Source: Urophycis tenuis
Taxonomy: Eukaryota; Chordata; Actinopteri; Gadiformes; Phycidae
Length of the DNA stretch: 64,000 bases
Direction of reading: 5' to 3'
Assembly (NCBI GenBank): GCA_036785325.1
Contig: JAXIVH010000044.1
Coordinates: forward strand, 324,501 to 388,500
Each line of letters starts with the position of its first letter. The first letter of the stretch is position 1. The position numbers were made by a program, and so were the translations under genes. The notes below the pieces were generated by a model. The model saw nothing but the letters and a program-made list of their open reading frames with translations. It searched no databases and was not told where the DNA came from. Below are positions 55,684 through 64,000 of this stretch, piece after piece.

Positions 55684-57405
55684 AAAAAAATAATAAATAA
55701 AGAAAGAAATGTGAAACAGCCTATATTCTGCTCATCAATTCTGTAATTTAAGTACCTCATAAGACCTTTAATCCTATTGCCCTGCATTCCCTCTTCCTTC
55801 AAGATGTTTTGGATATCATCATCTCCTCCCTGTTCTATCCAGTGATACCTGTGGTCAGTGTGTTTCCTGCAGTGAAAAAGAATGTGCTGTACATCTTCTC
55901 TGACTTGGCATTCGGTGCAAAGCCCATCAGATTTGCCCAACACATGTAATGTGGCATTGATGCCAGCGTGCCCTAATCTCAGCCTTGTGTATACAACTTC
56001 CTCCCTTCTTCCAAGCCCCACTGATGTAATTCTTCTCCCCCCAACCTGCTGTTGCACATTAAAGTATTTCCTGCCCTTTGGGTCTGACTCCCATTCATCC
56101 TTCCACCTCTTCATGATTTCTGTCTTGATATAAGATTTAGCCTCCCCTTTTCCTAGTGGAACATGCATTGAGATACATTGGTGGCCTAATGCGTCCTTGG
56201 CAGCTTTATCTGCGTTTTCGTTACCCTTGAGGCCCTTATGAGCTGGCACCCAGCAAAATTGGACAATGGGCCCCAGATTACTGATTTGAGCCAATAGCTG
56301 CCTCGTTTCAATAACCAAGTCATCTCTTACTGCTTTTCCAGAGATAAAGCTTTGCAATACTGAAAGTGAATCTGTGCAGATGACTGATTTAAAAGGCTTG
56401 ACTTCTTCAATCCATCTCAATGCAGTGATTATAGCAGTTAGTTCTACTGAATATATAGATAAGAAGTTATTCAGTCGGTATCCATACGTCCTTTGGAATT
56501 CAGGTATATAGATTCCAATACTACACTGGCCAGTTTGAGGGTTTTTTGACCCATCTGTAAATATCTGTAGGTACCCATAAAATGCAGAATTCAAATAAAT
56601 TTTTACAATGTATTGCAAATTCTTTATCATTAGGGTGGTCTTCCTTCACTTTCAGTAGCTCTGTGTTAACATCTGGGGCAGGAAGGATCCATGGGGGTAC
56701 ATTACTCATATCCAATGCAGAGTTAAATTTAAGGCTTTTTAAACCAAACACGCTTGCATCCTCTTCAATGGTCCACCCAAATCCCTTTCCTTCTTTATAA
56801 TATTCCCAACAGTCTTTGAGCACTGACATGGCTGGATTGTCAGTGGTACACTGTAGTTTGACCCAATAGGTCAGTGCCAATTTTTCAAAACGCAGCTGAA
56901 TAGGAGTTTCCTCTGCCTCCACTTGTAGGGCACTGATGGGAGTTGTCTTAATGGCACCCAGGGATATTCTTAGGGCCCTTGAGTGTACTCTTTCAAGTTT
57001 CATGAGGGATGTTTTACAGGCAGATCCATAAACTATGCAACCATAATCAATATTTGACCTTATCAGAGCTATATAGATATTGAGTAAAGATTGTCTATCT
57101 GCCCCCCAACAGAGACCAGAGACCATACGCATTAGGTTCAGAACCTTTTTGCATTTTGTCTCTACATACTCAATAGGTCGTTTCCAGGTGAGTTTATCGT
57201 CCAACCAAAGACCCAGGTACTTGAAGCCATCTCCTCTTTTGAGTGGCTGGTCATAAAGCAAAATTTCATAGGTTTCTGACACCTTCCCTGTGAAGTATAT
57301 CACTTGTGATTTTTGCACAGAAAACTTAAAACCCCACTCCATTCCCCACTGTTCTAGAATATGCAGTTCCTTCTGTATAATTTTAGTGATGTACGGGATA
57401 TTATT
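55569..57405 (-). pseudogene. LINE reverse transcriptase (C-terminal part) and RNase H, frameshifted
   Basis: The first frame (57405 to about 56620) starts YITKIIQKELHILEQWG, then FKYLGLWLDDKLTWKRP and YGCIVYGSA, typical of the end of a LINE reverse transcriptase. The frame then shifts by one near 56600-56630. The second frame holds RNase H: IFTDGSKN, VELTAIITAL, CTDSLSVLQS and ENADKAAKDAL, with all four acidic residues (D, E, D, D) present. A Cys/His part follows (LCTECQV, HILFHCRKH). The frame then runs into a TTTA repeat that encodes IYLF repeats, which I take as microsatellite growth beyond the original stop. The catalytic FADD part is missing, so it is inactive. Confidence 0.82.
55595..55682 (+). 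repeat. AAAT microsatellite inside the LINE 3' region
   Basis: About 20 AAAT units, on - (TTTA)n, between the RNase H frame and the 3' end of the LINE. Confidence 0.95.
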
Positions 57406-57429
57406 CCCCCCCCCCCCCCCCCCCCCCCC
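57406..57429 (+). repeat. C homopolymer, 24 bp
   Basis: An uninterrupted C run at the 5' truncation point of the LINE. The length may be uncertain in the assembly. Confidence 0.95.
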
Positions 57430-57636
57430 AAGTCCCTATTGCTCAACCCTGGGATCAACCAAAAAGGATCGGGGAGGATCAAAAGGGATGGCTCCATCTG
57501 GTGGCCACCGGTGGGAGGTTTTATTTCCAGAAATGTCATGCACAAGGACTTTTAATTGCTTTGGTGTCTTTTCTTTCCACTATCCCACCCCTTGTGAAAC
57601 TCAAGCACACATGGACTCCAAAATACTTTTACAACT

Positions 57637-59308
57637 TTTATTTTAAACCCAGAATGTGTTTAATTTACATGGCAATGCATATAAAACACAAGTAAACAAG
57701 ATCTGTTTAGTTTAAAGCTCGCTCACCGTGACAAGGTACAGACCTATGAGCAAGAGCATAAAACATTTATGTAAACGGAGCAGACAAATATATACAAACA
57801 TCACAAAGACATGAAGCTGACAGACAAACAAACGACACGCATGACAAAAACACAGATTATCTGAACACGAACAAGGGAAACTCATTGTGTTGAACTGATT
57901 AAGGTTAAAAAGATTGTGCATTTTAACAGCAATATAAAAAACAAACAAAATGACTACAAGTAAAACTGTAAAGTGCATTATTTTGAACTATATAAATAGA
58001 TTGTGCTTGCTGAAGCACTTTAAAACACACACAAAGAAAAAGACAAACACACACACACACATATTTACAGTTATTTACAAAGTCCGGTATTTACAAAGTC
58101 CTCCTTTCCAACTCTGCATCCACGACACTCTTAAAGTGTTCAAAGTTGTCATAGACAACATTGTCGAAGCCAGGGGTAGTGGACTTCCTCGTGGATGGGC
58201 AGAAGGAAAATATCTTCTGTGGGCTTCCAGCCACTTTGTCCTTGGAAGGGGTGTACCTCTTTCGCCGTCCACCACAGTTTGGCACGTGGCAAGCCCCACA
58301 AGGCCGCGAGGACTTGTTGGGCATGAACGCCTTCACTGTTGGTGCAGGAGGGACAAAGCTCTGGCTGCAGGATGGCCCACGAAACAGGACGTAGGGGGCC
58401 TGTGGCTGTGCGGGGAGGACCAGCAGCAGTATGGGTGCTGCCGACATGGGGGGCCGGCCACAGGCTGACGCAGCAGGAGGCCTCCTTGCCTCGGCCTGCT
58501 GGTTGACGCGCTGGATCTGCCGCGGGTCCAAGCAAGACGTCCGCCGGCCGTGACCACCGGCGACACGGAGCGATGCCATGCGGTGGTTCCACTGCACGGC
58601 AAAGGACACCAAGTATACCTGAAACACACATTTCCATTTGACTGTCATTGTGTACAATGCTTACAGGTGACGGCTGAAGCTGTGAAATAAAATGTATCAT
58701 TGAAGCCATCATTGAGACTTTTCTTTTTAAATTACACCGCATGAACATGAGTCTGCAATAAAGCTTTATATATATTTATGCGTGTGTGTGTTTTAATCAC
58801 TTACTTGGAACAGCATGATCCCACATCGCTGTGAAGGGACGGCGTTAACGAGGTGGGCGTGCAACCCCTCGAGAGAGTTGCTGCCACGCCGGCACTTGTA
58901 CTTGTTCAGCCGGATGCCGTTCTTCACAACCACCTTCACAGAGACATACAGCTGTATGCCAGGGGGGTCCTGTAACACACAACCTATTGCAAGGTCCTCA
59001 TTTATGCTGGTGTCATTTTGAAATGTTACCATATGCAAGTTTGAATGGTTTTGACACACGATAACTGCAGAGACAGCTGCAGGATGGCCCTGGATGCAGG
59101 ACGGAGGGGGCCTGTGGCTGTGCGGGGAGGACCAGCGGTATGGGTGCTGCCGACACAGGGGGCGGGCAGGCCACAGGCTGACGCAGCAGGAGGCCTCGGC
59201 TGGAGGCGGGTGGGCGCAGGAGGCTTCGGCCGGGTGGAGGACGACAACGCAGTGGGCTGAACGGGCCGGTTGGTGGGAGTCACAGGCTCTGGCTCATCAA
59301 CAAATAAT
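57637..59308 (-). CDS. 3' part of an uncharacterised fish gene (source of the cassettes)
   Basis: On -, piece A starts at 59308 after TTTCCAG. Exon B (58969-58805) encodes DPPGIQLYV to GIMLFQ and ends CAA|GTAAGT. Exon C (58618-58091) follows TGTGTTTCAG and continues in the same frame: VYLVSFAVQWNHRMASLRV, CLDPRQIQRVNQQAE, a Pro/Ala-rich linker, then CGACHVPNCGGRRKRYTPSK and GFDNVVYDNFEHFKSVVDAE, and a TAA at 58093-58091. AATAAA lies at 57642-57637. The C-x2-C-x4-C cluster and basic run suggest a zinc-binding or nucleic-acid-binding tail (inference). I associate the family with fish DUF6729-type, transposon-like proteins, from memory only. Piece A has no frame that joins B cleanly except through 59059-58970, and no start codon region is seen. 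This is the only copy with exon C, so it is the likely parent. Confidence 0.6.
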
Positions 59309-59530
59309 CTGGAAATATAAAATACACACGTGATCAGTATTGATATTGATATCTTTTATAAGAATACTGTTTACACTTTTTATACAACTGTTTATATAAT
59401 GTCCATACTGTTTATTTATTCATGTTTATCACTGACAATAAAGGTGACTTGGTATGACTTGTGTGCTATTTTCTTTCCACAGACAACAGAACACACATGA
59501 ATCAGCATATTATTTCGACGACCCGTAGGT
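58689..59530 (-). repeat. Cassette 10, continuous with exon C
   Basis: The same A/B unit as the other nine, but after AATGATACATTTT the sequence continues ATTTCACAGC into an intact intron and exon C, where the other copies jump to GGGCTCATTTT. One residue differs in B (GIMLFQ). ACTGCAGTTATCG replaces ACTGCAGTCATCG near the end of piece A. Confidence 0.85.
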
Positions 59531-60161
59531 AATTATATAGTCATGCCATACGCCGTTGGAAAGCTTAGATTTCCCCGCTTAAAATGAGCCCATCCACGAG
59601 CAGTCTGGTTGCTCACAGACTAAACTGCGTCAGGTTGACTGAAGTCTACCCAGCAGCTAAAAACAAACCTTCAACGTTTCAATTAACATCAATCTTTCCT
59701 TACAGAACACAAATTAATTAGCTTAGTATTTCAATGACCCTTTGGTGAATATAGTCTTGCCATACGCCGTTGGAAAGCTTAGATTTCCCTGCTTAAAATG
59801 AGCCCATCCGCGAGCAGTCTGGTTGATCACAGACTAAACTGCGTCAGGTTGACTGAAGTCTACCCAGCAGCTAAAACATACCTTCAACGTTTCAATTAAC
59901 ATCAATCTTTCCTTACAGAACACAAATTAATTAGCTTATCATATCAACGACCTATGAGTCAATATAGTCTTGCCATACGCCGTTGGAAAGCTTAGATTTC
60001 CCCGCTTAAAATGAGCCCATCCCTGAGCAATTTGGTTGCTCACAGACAAAACTGCGTCAGGTTGACTGAAGTCTACCCAGCAGCTAAAAACATACCTTCA
60101 ACGTTTCAATTAACATCAATCTTTCCTTACAGAACACAAATTAATTAGCTTAGTATTTCAA
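59531..60161 (-). repeat. Satellite on the - strand, about 3 monomers
   Basis: Three monomers upstream (on -) of cassette 10, in the same relative order as satellite and cassette in the main array. Confidence 0.93.
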
Positions 60162-60384
60162 TAGAATAGAATAGAATAGAAATACTTTATTAATCCCATG
60201 CTGGGAAATTCCAATGTAGCAGCAGCATTAAAGAATAGAAATAAAAATAAAAATAAAAATAAAAGTGTATGTAAAAATAATATATATATACATTAAGATA
60301 TAAATATAGACTAAAACTAAATAAACTAAAAATGTAAAATAAATATAATCTAAACTAATTATAGTGCAAGTATTTTTAAACAAA
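60162..60384. mobile_element. Insert in satellite, common fish repeat end (AGAAT)n ... TTTATTAATCCC
   Basis: It breaks a monomer between TATTTCAA and CGACCC. It starts with ATAGAATAGAATAGAATAGA, then ATACTTTATTAATCCCATGC and TGGGAAATTCC, a form found at the ends of many short interspersed repeats in fish, followed by AAATAAAAATAAAAATAAA and AT-rich sequence. The family is not named. Confidence 0.6.
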
Positions 60385-60980
60385 CGACCCATGAGTCAAT
60401 ATAGTCTTGCCATACGCCGTTGGAAAGCTTAGATTTCCCTGCTTAAAATGAGCCCATCCCCGAGCAATTTGGTTGCTCACAGACAAAACTGCTTCAGGTT
60501 GACTGAAGTCTACCCAGCAGCTAAAAACATACCTTCTACGTTTCAGTTAAGATCAATCTTTCGTTACAGAACACAAATTAATTAGCTTAGTATTTCAACA
60601 ACCCATGAGTCAATATAGTCTTGCCATACGCCGTTCGAAAGCTTAGATTTCCGCACTTAAAATGAGCCCATCCGCGAGCAGTCTGGTTGATCACAGACTA
60701 ACCTGCGTCAGGTTGACTGAAGTCTACCCAGCATCTAAAAACATACCTTCAACGTTTCAATTAATATCAATCTTTCCTTACAGAACGCAAATTAATTAGC
60801 TTAGTATTTCAACGACCCATGAGTCAATATAGTCTTGCCATACGCCGTTGGAAAGCTTAGATTTCTCCGCTTATAATGAGCCCATCCCCGAGCAATTTGG
60901 TTGCTCACAGACAAAACTGCGTCAGGTTGACTGAAGTCTACCCAGCAAATAAAAACATACCTTCAACGTTTCAATTAAGA
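60385..60980 (-). repeat. Satellite on the - strand, about 2.8 monomers
   Basis: It continues the array after the insert and is broken at TTTCAATTAAGATC by the TGGA tail of LINE copy 2. Confidence 0.93.
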
Positions 60981-63851
60981 TCATCCATCCATCCATCCAT
61001 CCATATCCTCCGCTTATCCGGGGTCGGGTCGCGGGGGCAGCAGCCTGAGGAGAGAAGCCCAGACTTCCCTCTCCCCAGCCACTTCGTCCAGCTCTTCCGG
61101 GGGGATCCTGACCGGTAAATCGAGAGCCTCGCCTTTAGGCTCAGCTCCTTCTTCACCATGACGGACCGGTGCAGAGCCCGCATCACTGCCGACGCCGCAC
61201 CGATCCGTCGGTCAATCTCCCGCTCCATCCTCCCCTCACTCGTGAACAAGACCCCGAGATACTTGAACTCCTCCACCTGAGGCAGAATCTCCTCCCCGAC
61301 CCGGAGAGTGCACTCCACCCTTTTCCGGCCGAGAACCATGGCCTCGGATTTGGAGGTGCTGATCCTCATCCCAACCGCTTCACATTCGGCTGCGAACCGC
61401 TCCAGTGAGAGCTGAAGGTCACGGCCCGATGAAGCCAACAGGACAAGATCATCTGCGAAAAGCAGTGACGCAATCCTGAGGCCACCGAACCGTAACCCCT
61501 CAACGCCCTGGCTGCGCCTAGAAATTCTGTCCATAAAAGTTGTGAACAGAATCGGTGACAAAAGGGCAGCCCTGGCGGAGGCCAACTCTCACCGGAAACA
61601 GGCTCGACTTACTGCCGGCAATGCGGACCAAGCTCTGGCACCGGGAGTACAGGGACCCGATGGCCCGTAACAGCGGGCCCGGTACCCCATACTCCCGGAG
61701 CACCCCCCACAGGGCTCCCCGAGGGACACGGTCGAACGCCTTCTCCAAGTCCACAAAGCACATGTAGACTGGTTGGGCGAACTCCCATGCACCCTCGAGT
61801 ACCGCGCTAAAGGTATAGAGCTGGTCCACAGTTCCACGGCCGGGACGAAAACCACATTGCTCCTCCTGAATCCGAGGTTCGACTATCCTACGGACCCTCC
61901 TCTCCAGGACCCCCGAATAGACCTTACCGGGGAGGCTGAGGAGTGTGATCCCCCTGTAGTTGGAGCACACCCTCCGGTCCCCCTTTTTGAAGAGGGGAAC
62001 CACCACCCCGGTCTGCCAATCCAGAGGCACTGCCCCCGATGTCCACGCGATGCTGCAGAGACGTGTCAACCAAGACAGCCCCACAGCATCCAGGGCCTTT
62101 AGGAACCCGGGGTGGATCTCGTCCACCCCCGGGGCCCCACCACCGAGGAGCTTTTTAACCACCTCGGCGATCTCAGCCCCGGAGATAGGAGAGTCCCCCC
62201 CCGAGTCCCCAGACCCTGCTTCCTCAGTGGAAGGCGTGTTGGTGGGATTGAGGAGGTCTTCGAAGTATTCCCCCCACCGATTCACAACGTCCCGAGTCGA
62301 GGTCAGCAGCGCCCCGTCCCCACCGTACACGGTGTTGACAGAGCACTGCTTCCCCCTCCTGAGACGCCGGATGGTGGTCCAGAATCTCCTCGAAGCCGTT
62401 CGGAAGTCCTTCTCCATGGCCTCACCAAACTCCTCCCACACCCGAGTTTTTGCCTCCGCAACCGCCGAAGTCGCGCCCCGCTTGGCCCGCCGGTACCCAT
62501 CAGCTGCCTCAGGAGTCCCACGGGCCAAAAAGGCCCGGTAGGACTCCTTCTTCAGCTTGACGGCATCCCTTACCGCTGGGGTCCACCAGCGGGTTCGGGG
62601 GTTGCCGCCGCGACAGGCACCGACGACCTTACGGCCACAGCTCCGGTCGGCCGCTTCAACAATGGAGGCACGGAACAAGGTCCACTCGGACTCTATGTCC
62701 CCCGCCTCCCCCGGGACATGGTTGAAGCTCTCCCGGAGGTGGGAGTTGAAGCTCGTTCTGACAGGAGATTCAGCCAGACGTTCCCAGAAGACCCTCACAG
62801 TACGTTTGGGTCTGCCAGGTCTGACCGGCATCTTCCCCCGCCATCGGAGCCAACTCGCCACCAGGTGGTGATCAGTTGACAGCTCCGCCCCTCTCTTCAC
62901 CCGAGTGTCCAAGACATGCGGCCGCAAGTCCGATGATATAACTACAAAGTCGATCATCGAACTGCGGCCTAGGGTGTCCTGGTGCCAAGTGCAAATGTGG
63001 ACACCCTTATGCTTGAACATGGTGTTCGTTATGGACAATCCATGACGAGCACAGAAGTCCAACAACAAAACACCACTCGGGTTCAGATCAGGGGGGCCGT
63101 TCCTCCCAATCACGCCCCTCCAGGTCTCACTGTCATTGCCCACATGGGCGTTGAAGTCCCCCAGCAGAACAAGGGAGTCCCCAGAAGGAGCGCTTTCCAA
63201 CACCCCCCCTAAGGACTCAAGCAAGGGTGGGTACTCTGAACTGCCGTTCGGTGCATAAGCACAAACGACAGTCAGGACCCGTCCCCCCACCCGAAGGCGG
63301 AGGGAGGCTACCCTCTCGTCTACCGGGGTGAACCCCAACGTACAGGCACCAAGCCGGGGGGAAATAAGCATTCCCACCCCCGCTCGGCGCCTCTCCCCAG
63401 GGGCAACTCCAGAGTGGAAAAGAGTGCAACCCCTCTGAAGGACACTGGTTCCAGAGCCCAAACTGTGTGTCGAGGTGAGCCCGACTATGTCCAGCCGGTA
63501 CCTCTCAGCCTCGCACACCAGCTCCGGCTCCTTCCCCGCCAGAGAGGTGACGTTCCACGTCCCCAGAGCTAGCTTCTGCAGCTGAGGGTCGGACCGCCCA
63601 GGTCCCCGCCTCCTGCTGCCGCCCAGCTCACATCGCACCCGACCCCTTTGGCCCCTCCCACGGGTGGTGAACCCATGGGAAGAGGGTCCCGCGTCGTTCC
63701 TTCGGGCTGTGCCCGACCGGGCTCCGCGGGCGTAGACCCGGCCACCAGGCGCTCGCCAACGGGCCCTTCCCCCAGGCCTAGCTCCAGGGGGGGGCCCCGG
63801 TGACCCACGTCCGGGCAAGGGAAACTCCGTACCAAAGTTCTCTTTCATCAT
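60981..63851 (-). pseudogene. LINE endonuclease-reverse transcriptase, disabled
   Basis: The frame starts at ATGATGAAAGAG (63851), as in copy 1, and keeps GTWNV, LGDFNAH, STDHH, FVDLEKAFDRVP and the RQGCP motif. At 61561-61564 an extra base (four T on - where copy 1 has three) shifts the frame just after RQGCPF. The second frame restores LSPILF, LLFADDLVLL and FKYLGVLF. A deletion of about 343 bp then joins TTTACCGGTCA to GGATCCCCCCGG (near 61109), removing the part that matches 44515-44857 of copy 1. The C-terminal basic domain is thus lost. The endonuclease site has the same LTSTHS in place of a QET-like motif. Confidence 0.9.
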
Positions 63852-64000
63852 AGGGGTTTTTTGAGCCACTCTTCGTCTGGACCCTCGCCTAGGACCTGTT
63901 TGCCTTGGGTGACCCTACCAGGGGCATGAAGCCCCCGACAATATAGCCCCCAGGGTCATTGGGACACGCAAACCCCTCCACCACGTTAAGGTGGCAGCTC
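60981..64000 (-). mobile_element. RTE-like LINE, copy 2, inserted in satellite
   Basis: On -, it ends with CCGGATAAGCGGAGGATATGG and TGGA repeats (61008-60981). It begins beyond or at the right edge (GAGCTGCCACC at 64000), where copy 1 also starts its conserved part. Overall it is highly similar to copy 1 but is internally deleted and lies in satellite. Confidence 0.88.

Larger units (their letters stand above)
55461..57405 (-). mobile_element. 5'-truncated I/Nimb-like LINE with RNase H
   Basis: Read on -, the element enters inside its reverse transcriptase next to a 24-bp C run (57406-57429). It contains the thumb, an RNase H domain and a C-terminal Cys/His part, then an expanded TTTA repeat, a 3' end (GTAGGTGGCGATATACAATC, then GTGAACCGCCATTAACT), and a GAA tail at 55500-55461. 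RNase H after reverse transcriptase marks the I/Nimb type among fish LINEs; the exact family is not confirmed. Confidence 0.8.

Noticed and set aside
57290..57646. A Pro-rich frame over the C run
   Set aside because: A homopolymer artefact; no domain on either side continues the frame.
58149..58748. A second - strand frame overlapping exon C (199 codons)
   Set aside because: It reads through the intron and a different frame of exon C. The frame with QWNHRM and the Cys cluster, which joins exon B in phase, is preferred.
1..64000. Endogenous retrovirus or LTR element
   Set aside because: No gag, protease or integrase motif, no primer binding site and no LTR pair were seen. All reverse transcriptases here are of the LINE type.

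Overview
The window looks like nuclear DNA of a teleost fish. The evidence is a fish-type RTE-like LINE ending in TGGA repeats, an I/Nimb-like LINE with an RNase H domain and a GAA tail, L2-like LINE ends, two nuclear tRNA-Lys genes, and exons of a fish-type zona pellucida (ZP) domain gene. There is no sign of bacterial operons. The species cannot be named from sequence alone. Family names come from recognition by eye, without a database search. || Layout: 1-39.1 kb is a tandem satellite on the + strand with a monomer of about 212 bp (about 157 monomers by length). It runs off the left edge. It is broken eight times by an almost identical cassette of about 850 bp that holds two exon-like pieces (A and B) of a gene. 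Two more cassettes with short satellite stretches lie on the - strand at 52.4-53.9 kb and 58.7-61.0 kb. The copy at 58.7-59.5 kb is the only one that continues into a further exon (C), with a stop codon and a poly(A) signal, so it is the best candidate for the source. || 39.8-52.4 kb is a mosaic: a CA repeat; unassigned sequence with a YY1-like site; a full-length RTE-like LINE (41.6-45.0 kb) with one open 1059-residue frame; an L2-like 3' end; a decayed ZP-domain gene (46.1-47.8 kb); a tRNA-Lys / tRNA-like cluster (45.4-51.6 kb) that includes a 126-bp tandem array; and the last exon of an unknown - strand gene cut off by satellite. || 53.9-58.1 kb holds AT-rich sequence, a CCAAT-rich GC patch, and a 5'-truncated RNase H LINE on the - strand. 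61.0-64.0 kb is a second RTE-like copy (- strand) inserted in satellite. It is disabled by a 1-bp insertion and a deletion of about 343 bp, and is cut by the right edge. || The main point is that pieces of a protein-coding gene, with splice sites, have been amplified together with a satellite that shows higher-order repeats. Each monomer also carries a sequence resembling a CENP-B box. Most short open frames across the satellite are chance products of its periodicity and were not annotated.
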